This document shows, piece by piece, positions 26,330 to 34,767 of a stretch of DNA of 64,000 nucleotides. The DNA comes from an uncultured Sulfolobales archaeon (GTDB lineage: Archaea; Thermoproteota; Thermoprotei_A; Sulfolobales; NBVN01): NCBI GenBank assembly GCA_937949785.1, contig CALEDH010000008.1:62001-126000 (forward strand). The letters are read 5' to 3'. The notes beneath the pieces were generated by a model. The model was not told the DNA's origin. It did no database searches and worked only from the letters and a program-made list of their open reading frames with translations. Each line of letters begins with the position of its first letter. The first letter of the stretch is position 1. The position numbers and the translations under genes were made by a program.

Positions 26330-27499
26330 ATGGTTGAAGAGGTAGTTATGAACTTCGATGCAGGTTTTATAGGTGAGGACCTCGAATTCTGGGATGATGG
26401 TCTGAACATCGTAGTTAGGAACGGAATTATAGAGCATATAGGTAGGGGTGTGGTATCTGGTAGGAACGTAATAAACTTTAACAACATGCTTGTAATGCCA
26501 CCGCTAGCAAACCTACATACACATGTACTTGACTACGCCTTCCCCGAAGTCGGCTGGGATTTAGACATTGATAGCTTAGTAGGCGACCCATACGGCGTGA
26601 AATACTTAATGCTTAGTAGGAGTGGTAGGGACTCCTTAGAGAAAGCTATTAGTAGGTTCTTAAACCATAGCTGGAATTACGGTGTTGGCGTGGTAGTTGA
26701 GTTTAGGGAGGGCGGCCCCACCAACGCATCACTTGATATTAACTCAAGGCCTAAGACACACTTAGTCTTCGGCATGTTGGCAGATACGAGTAAGGTAGCT
26801 CAAGTAGTTGAGATGAGTAGGTTTGTCAGGGGTGTGGGGATATCATCACCTCTTTACTTTAAAGGCGTTGAGTTAGAAGCTCTGAACAATCTAGCTAAGG
26901 ACTTGAACATGTATGTCCATGCGCACATCTCCGAGGTAGTTGAAACCCATGATGAGGGAGACTTAGAATACATGCTTAAACACATTAAACCTGATGCAGT
27001 GGTTCACGGAACTTACTTAAATGAGGATGAGTTAAAACTTCTTAAGGACCTTAAAATACCTTTAATAATGTGTTTAAGGTCTAACCTATGGTTTGTTGGT
27101 GGCCTCCCGAACTTGAAGGCTGTCCGAGATTTAGGTGTGGAGGTCGGGTTGGGGACGGATAACGCTTCTTGGATTAAAGGCGATTTATGGAGGGAATTAG
27201 ACCTACTTGTAAATGTGCTGAGGGTTAAGGGATTATTAGATCCTAAATGGATTTTAGAAGTAGCTACGAACTCGAGGTTAGTCGGTATTGATGGTAGGTT
27301 ACGTGAGGGCGGTATGGCTAACCTCTTAGTGATAAACGAGGAGTTAACATCTATTAGATATGCTAGGAATAAATACTTAGCAGTTGTTAAGAGAGGTGGT
27401 TCAGAAAGTGTTGAGGTGTTAATCACTGATGGCGTCCTCAGATACTGCTCCAGTAGGTGTGAGACCTTATGTAATAATATACGTAACCGCATCAGTTGA
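26330..27499 (+). CDS. Metal-dependent amidohydrolase (TRZ/ATZ type); candidate ArfB replacement
   Basis: 389 aa, amidohydrolase superfamily. Metal ligands: LHTHV (HxH), HAHISE, VVHGTYL and the Asp in GLGTDNAS; small composite beta domain at both ends (VRNGIIEHIG; EGGMANLLVINEE). Such enzymes deaminate or hydrolyse cyclic amidines (chlorohydrolase, SAH/MTA deaminase, guanine deaminase). It sits between GTP cyclohydrolase III/ribH and the diaminopyrimidine reductase and overlaps the latter, so it is a good candidate for the missing deformylase (ArfB) step or for the pathway deaminase. This is inference from context. Confidence 0.85.
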   Translation: MVEEVVMNFDAGFIGEDLEFWDDGLNIVVRNGIIEHIGRGVVSGRNVINFNNMLVMPPLANLHTHVLDYAFPEVGWDLDIDSLVGDPYGVKYLMLSRSGRDSLEKAISRFLNHSWNYGVGVVVEFREGGPTNASLDINSRPKTHLVFGMLADTSKVAQVVEMSRFVRGVGISSPLYFKGVELEALNNLAKDLNMYVHAHISEVVETHDEGDLEYMLKHIKPDAVVHGTYLNEDELKLLKDLKIPLIMCLRSNLWFVGGLPNLKAVRDLGVEVGLGTDNASWIKGDLWRELDLLVNVLRVKGLLDPKWILEVATNSRLVGIDGRLREGGMANLLVINEELTSIRYARNKYLAVVKRGGSESVEVLITDGVLRYCSSRCETLCNNIRNRIS

Positions 27500-28115
27500 T
27501 GGTAAGATAGCCTCGGTAAGCGGTTATTCGAGGTTTAGCTGTGAATATGATTTGAGGAGGTTACACGGCTTAAGAGCGTTAGTTGACGCCGTATTGGTTG
27601 GAGTTAATACGGTTGTTAGAGATGATCCGCTGCTCACGGTGAGGTATGCCTCAGGTAGGAACCCGTTAAGGGTTGTTGTAGATGGTCGTCTGAGAATACC
27701 TGAAAACTCTAGGTTAGTTAATGATAAGACTTCTAAGACCTTAATCCTCACTTCACGTCACGCACCTCCAGATAAGATTAATAGCTTACTGAGTAAGGGT
27801 GTTGAAGTCGTAGTGCTGGATGTTGTAGGCTACGAACTACCTATGAGTAAGGTATTACTTGAGTTATCATTGAGGGGTGTTAAGTCATTACTCGTTGAAG
27901 GTGGTGGTGAGACTATTTGGGGTTTCGTTAAGGAACACCTATTTGACGAGTTTAGGATAACTATATCCCCATACATTGTCGGGGGGAGGGACGCCGTTAC
28001 AGTAGTCGGCGGTAACGGATTTAACACCGACTTAGAATTTGTTAAGTTAATCCTTAGGGATGTTACGGTCTGCGAGTGTGGTAGTGAGGTACACATAACT
28101 TATAGTAGGAGGTAG
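27459..28115 (+). CDS. arfC: 2,5-diamino-6-ribosylamino-pyrimidinone 5'-phosphate reductase
   Basis: RibD C-terminal-like reductase domain alone, as in archaea and fungi. PYVIIYVTASVDGKIA, VDAVLVGVNTVVRDDPLLTVR, NPLRVVVDGRLRIP and LLVEGGGETIWGF (NADPH site) are the family blocks. Reduces the ribose chain in riboflavin synthesis. The track starts at ATG 27429, overlapping the amidohydrolase by 71 bp; I prefer GTG 27459 after AGTAGGT, which gives the family-like N-terminus MRPYVIIYVTASVDGKI and reduces the overlap to 41 bp. Confidence 0.9.
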   Translation: MRPYVIIYVTASVDGKIASVSGYSRFSCEYDLRRLHGLRALVDAVLVGVNTVVRDDPLLTVRYASGRNPLRVVVDGRLRIPENSRLVNDKTSKTLILTSRHAPPDKINSLLSKGVEVVVLDVVGYELPMSKVLLELSLRGVKSLLVEGGGETIWGFVKEHLFDEFRITISPYIVGGRDAVTVVGGNGFNTDLEFVKLILRDVTVCECGSEVHITYSRR

Positions 28116-28168
28116 CTGAACTGATAGTTAAGTTATTATTAGTGAACTCTATAGTTATCGGGGTTTAG

Positions 28169-29560
28169 GTGATGTGTAGGGCTAAGCTCATAGCTTCATT
28201 AGGTCCTTCAACAGCAGGTCAGGATGTTGTGATTACCTTATGTAGGGAGGGTGTAGTTGGGTTTAGAATTAACTTCGCGCATGGGGATGAAACCCTCTGG
28301 AGGTCTATGGTTGATAACATCTTAAAAGCTGAGTCGTTTGTTGGGAGACCGCTTACATTAATCGGTGATTTAAGAGGTCCTTCCATACGTTTAGGCGATG
28401 TAGATAATCCCTACTCCGTGATGAGGGGTGAGGTAGTTAATTTAGTGTTGAAGGATGTTGGCTTAAGTGGGAAGAGGGAAGTCCCCCTCCCGCTCAACGA
28501 TGTTTATAACAAGCTTGAGGTAGGGGATACGGTCTTAATGAATGATGGGAAGATTAGGTTTAGGGTTTCAGATATACTACGCGATCGTGTAGAACTAATA
28601 GCCCTGACTGACGCAGTAATAAGTTCTAGGAAGACATTAGTAGTGGCTAATAAGGAGTTTAACCTACCACTACTGCGTGAGAAGGATATATCAGACCTCA
28701 ACTTCGCATTAACCATGGGCTTCAACTACATAGGCTTAAGTTATGTTAGGAGGGGTATGGATGTGAAAATCGTTAAGGATATGATTAGGAGGTCAGGTCG
28801 TGATAACGTTAGGGTCATAGCTAAGATTGAGACGAGGTCAGCTGTAGAGAACTTAGATGAGATTATAGAAGCTGCTGACGCAGTCTTAGTAGCTAGGGGT
28901 GATCTAGGTATGAACTTCGGGCTTGAGGAAATACCTTACCTCCAAAAGAAGATAATCAGTAAGTCGTTAGAGTTAGGTAAGCCGGTAATAGTGGCGACCC
29001 AGTTACTTGAGTCGATGATTGAGAATCCAATACCCACTAGGGCTGAAGTCGTAGATGTGAGTACAGCTGTTAGTGACGGTGTTGATGCGTTAATGCTTAC
29101 AGGTGAGACAGCTATAGGTAAGTACCCTGTTGAAGCTGTTAGGTGGTTAAGGAAGGTCGTCGAAGCAACAGAGGATAGATTAGTTATAAGTAAGTTCAGA
29201 GATGTTAAGTCTTTAAGCGCTAAGTTTGCTAAGGGGATTACCGAATTAGCTGAGGATATCAACGCAAAATTAGTTGTCTTCAGCATATATGGTAATACCC
29301 CACGTATAGTAGCGCTGTTAAGGCCGTCAGTCGATTTTTATGTGGGGACGCCTAATATCGATGTTGCAAGGTCTTTAAGCATATTATGGGGTTTGAGGGT
29401 TTATCAAGTCAGCGCTTCAAACTATGATGAAGGTCTTGAACTTACCTACGAACTGCTTAAGAAGAAGGAGGAAATCAGGTTAGGTGATTTAATTATATTG
29501 GCATACGGCTTAAAAGAGTATGAGCAGGCTATAAAGCTACGTAGGGTAGGCAGTAGTTAG
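28169..29560 (+). CDS. pyk: Pyruvate kinase
   Basis: 463 aa. Converts phosphoenolpyruvate and ADP to pyruvate and ATP. LIASLGPST and RINFAHGDE at the N-terminus, B domain about 70-165, then the active-site block VRVIAKIETRSAVENLDEII, DAVLVARGDLGMNFGLEE, VATQLLESM and DALMLTGETAIGKYP. C-terminal regulatory domain shortened. GTG 28169 with ATG 28172 directly behind. Some bases are contracted in the first block (no full KIVCTIGP), as in other crenarchaeal enzymes. Confidence 0.95.
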   Translation: MMCRAKLIASLGPSTAGQDVVITLCREGVVGFRINFAHGDETLWRSMVDNILKAESFVGRPLTLIGDLRGPSIRLGDVDNPYSVMRGEVVNLVLKDVGLSGKREVPLPLNDVYNKLEVGDTVLMNDGKIRFRVSDILRDRVELIALTDAVISSRKTLVVANKEFNLPLLREKDISDLNFALTMGFNYIGLSYVRRGMDVKIVKDMIRRSGRDNVRVIAKIETRSAVENLDEIIEAADAVLVARGDLGMNFGLEEIPYLQKKIISKSLELGKPVIVATQLLESMIENPIPTRAEVVDVSTAVSDGVDALMLTGETAIGKYPVEAVRWLRKVVEATEDRLVISKFRDVKSLSAKFAKGITELAEDINAKLVVFSIYGNTPRIVALLRPSVDFYVGTPNIDVARSLSILWGLRVYQVSASNYDEGLELTYELLKKKEEIRLGDLIILAYGLKEYEQAIKLRRVGSS

Positions 29561-29615
29561 CTGATCAGGGTTAGACCGCTTCATACCATCTAGAATTTAT
29601 TCCTCATCAATCTAA
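29561..29615 (-). ncRNA. C/D-box sRNA, weaker candidate
   Basis: On the minus strand TTGATGA (box C, 29610-29604) is followed by a 10-nt guide, a degenerate D' (CTAG, 29593-29590), a degenerate C' (GTATGAAG, 29586-29579), then an 11-nt guide GCGGTCTAACC and box D CTGA (29568-29565). The second guide is complementary over about 8-9 nt to UUAGACCG, which from memory is part of the conserved GUUUAGACCGUCGUGAG stretch of 23S rRNA domain V, a known methylation region. The internal boxes are poor, so this needs a transcript. Confidence 0.38.
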
Positions 29616-29685
29616 TCTCAAGATTACATGCCCACGTCTTCAGAAAAATAATTAAGATTTCTTACTTATTGTTACTGGGGGTATT

Positions 29686-30702
29686 ATGTCATCAAATCTG
29701 AAGGTGGTTATAGTAAATAGTAAGACGTTTGGCTTATATTCAAACGTCATTGATGAGCTGAGGAGGTTTGCAGATGTTGATAGGCTTGAACTTCCAAAAG
29801 ATTTAAGCGGTTCCCAACTCGCATTAGCCCTTAAGGACTACGACATAGTAATAGCTAGTGTTACCCCGAAGTATGATGAGGAGTTTTTCAGAGATAATTT
29901 AAGGGTTAAGATGGTTGCCAGGCATGGAATAGGTGTTGATAACGTAGATGTTAGTGCTGCAACTAAGTATGGAGTAGTTATTACTAGGGTTCCCGGCTAC
30001 GTTGAACGTAATGCTGTTGCTGAACATGCGGTGACTTTGATGTTAGCTGCGTTAAGGGATGTTGTTAAAGCTTATGGTAAAGTAGTTGCCGGTAGGTGGG
30101 GTGAGAGAGGTAAGTTTGTATGCAATGAGTTGAAGTACTTAACAGTTGGATTAATCGGTGTTGGTAATATAGGTTCTAGGGTCTCGGAAATATTGAGTAA
30201 GGGGTTCGGCAGTAGGGTCATCGCATACGATCCTTACATACCTAGGTCTAAGGCTGAGGAATTAGGGGTGGAGTTAGTAGACTTAGATACATTGCTAGTA
30301 AGTTCAGATATAATATCAATACACACACCGCTCACACCTGAAACCTACCACTTAATCAATTGGGATAGGCTTACTAAGATGAAGAAAGGTGTGGTAATCG
30401 TTAATACGGCTAGGGGGGAGGTCATAGATACTAAGGCGTTAATTAAAGCTATTGAAGAAGGATTAGTAGGGGCGGTGGCTGTAGACGTAGTTGAGGATGA
30501 GCCTATAGGTGCTGACCACCCACTACTTAAGTTTGATAACGTGATTGTAACGCCGCATATAGCTGCCTTCACATATCAGGGATTAAGAGGTATGGATGAG
30601 TCCGTGCTTAAGGCTATTAAGGATTACCTAAGCGGTGTAATGCCTGAAGGTATAGTTAATAGTGAGGTTTATGGGAGGGGTTTAAGGCTACAGCATGTAT
30701 GA
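29686..30702 (+). CDS. D-isomer-specific 2-hydroxyacid dehydrogenase
   Basis: 338 aa, phosphoglycerate/glyoxylate/2-ketogluconate reductase family. Rossmann NAD site VGLIGVGNIGSRV, catalytic Arg in VNTARGEVIDT, Glu in VEDEPIGADHP and His in VTPHIAAFT; RHGIGVDNVD in the substrate domain. No C-terminal ACT domain, so it is not an allosteric SerA. Substrate uncertain; the adjacent sugar-acid-type enolase-superfamily enzyme hints at a sugar-acid pathway. Confidence 0.92.
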   Translation: MSSNLKVVIVNSKTFGLYSNVIDELRRFADVDRLELPKDLSGSQLALALKDYDIVIASVTPKYDEEFFRDNLRVKMVARHGIGVDNVDVSAATKYGVVITRVPGYVERNAVAEHAVTLMLAALRDVVKAYGKVVAGRWGERGKFVCNELKYLTVGLIGVGNIGSRVSEILSKGFGSRVIAYDPYIPRSKAEELGVELVDLDTLLVSSDIISIHTPLTPETYHLINWDRLTKMKKGVVIVNTARGEVIDTKALIKAIEEGLVGAVAVDVVEDEPIGADHPLLKFDNVIVTPHIAAFTYQGLRGMDESVLKAIKDYLSGVMPEGIVNSEVYGRGLRLQHV

Positions 30703-30712
30703 CGATAGGATG

Positions 30713-30731
30713 AACATCTTTAGTAGATGTT
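30713..30731. other. Perfect 7-bp inverted repeat after the dehydrogenase gene
   Basis: AACATCT-TTAGT-AGATGTT, 10 bp behind the stop codon at 30702. Could be a processing or termination structure; no T-run follows. The rest of the 183-bp gap carries two copies of GGATCCGT (30757, 30827). Confidence 0.4.
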
Positions 30732-30837
30732 ATGGTGTGTCTCATGGGGTGAGGTCGGATCCGTAGGTAGGCTAACCACATCAACAGGGTGTTGGTATTT
30801 AAAGATCGTCAAGCGTTGTTGGTGGGGGATCCGTCAT

Positions 30838-30860
30838 CAGTAAGAGTAGTTACTGTTTTT
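30838..30860 (+). terminator. Hairpin plus T5, terminator-like
   Basis: CAGTAA-GAGTAG-TTACTG followed by TTTTT. It resembles an intrinsic terminator, but the same T-run is part of the TTTTTAAGG TATA candidate for the gene at 30886, so the role is ambiguous. Confidence 0.3.
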
Positions 30861-30885
30861 AAGGTCTTACTCAACATCCATATCG

Positions 30886-32100
30886 GTGATAATGATTAGT
30901 AGGATTAGTTATGTGAGGGCTTACCCACTAACAGCTAGTAGACCTGGAGTCAGTGTTGATAGGCCTGACCACTACCTTCCTTACTGGAAGGAATTAGCTG
31001 CTGCCGGCATCCGAAGTAGGTACTACATGTTATTAGTTGAGGTGGGTTCTGATGACGGCTTGGTTGGTTGGGGTGAGGCTTTAGTTAGGGAGGTCCCTAC
31101 ATCACATGCTGAGATAGTTGAGAAGTTGTTATCCCCGATCGTATTAGGGCATGATCCTCTAGCTATTGAGGAGTTATGGCAGAGGATGTTCGCATCGCTT
31201 AAAACTAGAGGTCATTTCGGGGGTTTCTTCATTGAGGCTCTTTCAGGCGTTGATATAGCGTTATGGGATTTAGCTGGTAAATCTTTAGGGATACCGGTTC
31301 ATAGGTTGTTAAGGGGGCCTACGATGGATAGGGTCAGAGCTTACGCGTCATCGGTTTACTGGCACTACATGGATAGACTATCACCTGATTCTGTAGCTGA
31401 TGAGGTAATGATGTTAGTGGGGAAGGGCTTTAACCAGGTTAAGATTAAGATAGGTATGGAGAAAATCGGGGGTGGAGGTCTTAAAGTACGTGATATGTTA
31501 AGGGTTGTTAGGGATAGGGTCGGTTACGATGTAGGGATTATGGTTGACGCGAACTCTGCTTACAACGTAAACGAAGCTGTTAGGGTTGGTAGGGACTTAG
31601 AGAGATATGAGGTTATATGGTTTGAAGAACCTCTCCCACCTAATAACATTGAAGGATATGCTGAATTAAGGAGGAGGCTAGATGTTATGATAGCTGGCGG
31701 TGAGTCGTTATTCACTAAGTACCAATTCTTAGAGTATGTGAGGAGGAGAGCTCTCGACGTTTTACAGCCGGATATAGCTAGGGTTGGAGGTATAACGGAG
31801 TTCATGAAGGTTGTAGCTATTGCTGAGGCTGAAGGCCTGTTAGTAGCACCGCATGTAGGTCTTTCAGGACCTGGGTGTAGGGCGGCCTCAATTCAAGTGT
31901 CTGCAGCGCTGCCTAGGGAGATATTCCTAAGCTATGAATACATGTATAAGGGGGATAACGTCTTAGCTAGTGAACTACCTAAACGGCCGGTCGAGGTTGT
32001 GGATAAGGGTTATGTTGAGATATGTGGGGAGCCTGGAATTTGCTTCGAGCCAAATTTAGACTTGATTAGTAGTTTTAGTTATGGGTCAGGTCTGAGGTAG
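30886..32100 (+). CDS. Mandelate racemase/muconate lactonizing (enolase superfamily) enzyme
   Basis: 404 aa. Capping domain about 1-130, then the TIM barrel with KxK (NQVKIKIG), metal ligands in MVDANSAY, FEEPLPP and IAGGESL, a DxxR-like QPDIARVGG block and the general base His in APHVGLSGPG. The KxK plus late His set is that of the mandelate racemase subgroup, which includes sugar-acid dehydratases such as gluconate/galactonate dehydratase. Together with the preceding dehydrogenase it suggests sugar-acid use. Tracked start GTG 30886; ATG 30892 may be real. Confidence 0.9.
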   Translation: MIMISRISYVRAYPLTASRPGVSVDRPDHYLPYWKELAAAGIRSRYYMLLVEVGSDDGLVGWGEALVREVPTSHAEIVEKLLSPIVLGHDPLAIEELWQRMFASLKTRGHFGGFFIEALSGVDIALWDLAGKSLGIPVHRLLRGPTMDRVRAYASSVYWHYMDRLSPDSVADEVMMLVGKGFNQVKIKIGMEKIGGGGLKVRDMLRVVRDRVGYDVGIMVDANSAYNVNEAVRVGRDLERYEVIWFEEPLPPNNIEGYAELRRRLDVMIAGGESLFTKYQFLEYVRRRALDVLQPDIARVGGITEFMKVVAIAEAEGLLVAPHVGLSGPGCRAASIQVSAALPREIFLSYEYMYKGDNVLASELPKRPVEVVDKGYVEICGEPGICFEPNLDLISSFSYGSGLR

Positions 32101-32105
32101 TTGTT

Positions 32106-32182
32106 TGGTGGGGCCGCGGGGATTTGAACCCCGGACCACGGGGACCCGAACCCCGCATTCTGCCAAGCTAAACTACGGCCCC
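32106..32182 (-). tRNA. tRNA-Pro(CGG), CCA encoded, no intron
   Basis: Minus-strand cloverleaf: acceptor GGGGCCG / CGGCCCC, D stem GTTT/GGAA-type pairing, anticodon stem CGGGG/CCCCG with loop TTCGGGT (anticodon CGG, G37), T arm CGGGG-TTCAAAT-CCCCG, discriminator A and encoded CCA. 77 nt including CCA. Confidence 0.96.
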
Positions 32183-32204
32183 CAACTACCTAATTTACTT
32201 AGGC

Positions 32205-33185
32205 CTAATTAGATTTAAACATTAACTTTATAATTTCATCGGCTGCAGATATCGGGTTTAGCCGACCTTTCATAAGGGAGTTGAGTATGTTCTTAGTCTT
32301 TAAGTCCTTAGCTAGCATCTCGTTAAGCCTACTCATAATCTTATATTTTACCGTAAGGTTTAGTTCGAAGGACCTCCGCAGTTCCCACTTAACAACTATT
32401 TTATTAGTATCTACTAAGTACTTTCTATGTTCGTTTACGGCATCTACTAATTCCTTAATGCCGACCCTACGGGTAGCTGAGGTCTTTAAAACCCTTGGCA
32501 CCCAGCCATCTGTACTTACATCGCTTAAGGCGAAGAGTACTTGATTAAATGTGAGTTCAGCGTTGGGGTGATCTGACTTATTAACTACGTATATGTCACC
32601 TACCTCCATGATTCCAGCCTTAAGCGCCTGTATCTCATCACCTGCTCCAGGCATTAGGACGAGGACTACGGTATCGGCGAACTGTGAAATCCCTACGTTG
32701 AACTGACCTATGCCTGGGGTCTCAATTATTACGTAGTCATATCCTAAAGCATCTAGGACTTCAATTGATAGTAGAGCCTTAAGTGGGAGTGCTTCCTCCG
32801 AGGCAGTGCTCATACTCCTAATGAATACCTTATCCGTATGCCTTATGCCGTACATCCTAACTCTATCTCCTAGGAGGGCCCCACCGCTTATAGGCGATGA
32901 CGGGTCTATGGCTAGGACCGCAGCTGAGTTATTATTAGTTATCTCATCTACAAGTGCGGATATAAGTGAGGACTTACCGACACCCCCTGCCCCAGTCACA
33001 CCTACTATATGTGCTCTAGGTAATTTAGGCCAAATCAGATCGGCTAAGTCCTTCACTACCTCAGGGTCGGTCTCTATCAACGAAATAAGCTTAGATGTGG
33101 CTAGTTTATCACCTTTAACTGCATTACTGACTAACTCATTAATTAGGACCACTAACGAACACCTTATACAGAGGTGATTCCACAC
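32205..33185 (-). CDS. meaB: MeaB/ArgK-type G3E GTPase
   Basis: 326 aa. P-loop GAGGVGKSSL, AIDPSSPISGGALLGDRVRM (Mg/switch I), YVIIETPGIGQ (switch II) and NKSD base-recognition motif, all typical of the chaperone that protects B12-dependent methylmalonyl-CoA mutase. No mutase gene lies in the window. The track start (33185) overlaps thrC by 47 bp; GTG at 33152 (MVLINELVSNAVKG) would reduce that to 14 bp and is more likely. Confidence 0.9.
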   Translation of the reverse strand: MWNHLCIRCSLVVLINELVSNAVKGDKLATSKLISLIETDPEVVKDLADLIWPKLPRAHIVGVTGAGGVGKSSLISALVDEITNNNSAAVLAIDPSSPISGGALLGDRVRMYGIRHTDKVFIRSMSTASEEALPLKALLSIEVLDALGYDYVIIETPGIGQFNVGISQFADTVVLVLMPGAGDEIQALKAGIMEVGDIYVVNKSDHPNAELTFNQVLFALSDVSTDGWVPRVLKTSATRRVGIKELVDAVNEHRKYLVDTNKIVVKWELRRSFELNLTVKYKIMSRLNEMLAKDLKTKNILNSLMKGRLNPISAADEIIKLMFKSN

Positions 33186-34263
33186 CCCCTACGTACTTTA
33201 AACCGCTACCGGTTAATGGGATTAATACCTTACCGCTTAACTCCTTCCTCACTAATTTAAAAGCTGCATAAGCAGCAGCGCTAGTAGGTTCTACGGCAAG
33301 CCCCATACCATATAACTCCTTTAAGGCCTTAATTATTAGCTCATCGTTAACTACTGCTAGAAAACCCTCTGACCTCCTAATAGCATCAGCAATGTATGGT
33401 AGTCTAGGGGCGTTGGTCAGCCTTATCGCATCAGCTAGTGATGTAGGCTCTACGCATTCAGTAGTTATAACATTGCTTAGGTAGTTGTTTAAGGAATCAT
33501 AGCCGCATGCTTGAACACCTACTAACTTAGGTGTTGATGAAGTAAGTCCTAACTCAACTAATTCGTTAAATCCCTTCCAAACACCTAGGAGTAGTGTACC
33601 ACTAGCGACCGGGGTTATCACGTAGTCAACAGACTTTAATACCTCGTATACCTCGTAAGCAAACGTCTTAGTACCCTCAATGAAGTAGGGATTCCACGTA
33701 TGCCCTATGTAGTATCCCTCATCACTTAAGTCGCTGAGTACCTTCCTCGAAGCCTCGTCCCTAGTCCCAGCCCTCACCACCTCAGCACCAAAAGACTTAA
33801 TAAGTAGGTACTTACCTAGCGGTATATCGCTCGGTACGTAGATACGTGCCTTAATGCCAGCACGGGCAGCATAAGCGGATATGGAGATCCCGGTATTACC
33901 TGATGAGTCCTCTAAAACCTCACTAACACCTAATTCGACAGCCTTTGAAACAGCTATAGCAGAACCCCTATCCTTAAAACTACCTGTAGGGTTTAGATAT
34001 TCTAACTTAAAGTAAAAGGTGAGACCATCTGAAGACTTAGCTAATATAGGGGTCTTACCCTCACCTAAAGATATTTGCTGAGGTAAGTCTGGGAGAAGCG
34101 ATGAATATCTGAAAATACCTTCAGCATCCTTACCCACAGACCACTTAGAATTCATAATATCTATTAAAACCTCTAAAACACCGCCGCAAGAACATTTAAA
34201 TAACTTATATTCCTTCCCAAAGATTTTACCGCATTGCCTACATCTAACTAAGTAGTTAGCCAT
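33139..34263 (-). CDS. thrC: Threonine synthase (fold-type II PLP enzyme)
   Basis: Converts O-phosphohomoserine to threonine. A four-Cys zinc-ribbon start (CRQCGKIF ... CSCGG) leads into the PLP domain: ISLGEGKTPIL, Lys in NPTGSFKDRGSA, EDSSGNTGISISAYAA, phosphate cup and LIPLTGSGLK near the end. The track starts at 34311, but the ATG at 34263 (MANYLVRCRQCG) follows an AGGGG site and begins at the zinc ribbon, so I use it. Downstream gene meaB overlaps. Confidence 0.92.
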   Translation of the reverse strand: MANYLVRCRQCGKIFGKEYKLFKCSCGGVLEVLIDIMNSKWSVGKDAEGIFRYSSLLPDLPQQISLGEGKTPILAKSSDGLTFYFKLEYLNPTGSFKDRGSAIAVSKAVELGVSEVLEDSSGNTGISISAYAARAGIKARIYVPSDIPLGKYLLIKSFGAEVVRAGTRDEASRKVLSDLSDEGYYIGHTWNPYFIEGTKTFAYEVYEVLKSVDYVITPVASGTLLLGVWKGFNELVELGLTSSTPKLVGVQACGYDSLNNYLSNVITTECVEPTSLADAIRLTNAPRLPYIADAIRRSEGFLAVVNDELIIKALKELYGMGLAVEPTSAAAYAAFKLVRKELSGKVLIPLTGSGLKYVGGVESPLYKVFVSGPN

Positions 34264-34334
34264 TAAACCCCTACAAGTTATGGAATAATAGGATAAAAAA
34301 CATAACACCAATTAACATAATTAGTTAAACATCA

Positions 34335-34568
34335 TTAAATCATTATGACCTTAGAAGTCTCAAATAAATCATCAAGCTCTACTTCCACTAACTCATCATC
34401 ACTCCTCATTAAGCTAAGCAGGTAATTAACATACTCATCAATAGCCTCCCTAACAAACTCACTCCTAGAGTAGTAACCAAACTCACTACATACTTCAGAT
34501 ATGAGGTCGTCTAACTCCTTAGTGATCCTCACAGTAATCACCTTGGAATGCAGTTTAGAGCGCATCAT
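34335..34568 (-). CDS. Ribbon-helix-helix (CopG/NikR-type) DNA-binding protein
   Basis: 77 aa from ATG at 34568 (MMRSKLHSKVITVRITKEL). The RHH fold is clear: beta strand KVITVRITKEL, helix DDLISEVCSEFG and helix YSRSEFVREAIDEYVNYLL. An acidic C-terminal tail follows, no metal-binding domain. The ORF track extends to TTG 34586, but a TATA (CTTAAATTTAAG, 34599-34610) lies too close to that codon, so the internal ATG is preferred. It may regulate a neighbour; thrC is 71 bp further along the same strand. Confidence 0.82.
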   Translation of the reverse strand: MMRSKLHSKVITVRITKELDDLISEVCSEFGYYSRSEFVREAIDEYVNYLLSLMRSDDELVEVELDDLFETSKVIMI

Positions 34569-34598
34569 ATGATTTAATTTAATCAATCCAGTAAGCCC

Positions 34599-34610
34599 CT
34601 TAAATTTAAG
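34599..34610 (-). promoter_or_regulatory. TATA box for the RHH regulator
   Basis: Palindromic CTTAAATTTAAG about 31-42 bp upstream of ATG 34568; the perfect dyad could also serve as an operator for the RHH dimer itself (speculative). Confidence 0.42.
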
Positions 34611-34767
34611 GTAATACTAAATAAATATTTTTCTGAGTTAATTCTTAAACGTATTAGGTAATACTTAACGTAGTTTAAGCTATGCCTACGTTGAGTTACG
34701 TTCTTGACGTGTTACTAAAACAGCATAAGTTAACTTTATAAAGCCGTTAAGGTCCTATATAGAAATC

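Noticed and set aside
27013-27492. 159-aa minus-strand ORF
   Set aside because: Antisense to the amidohydrolase, which has clear metal motifs.
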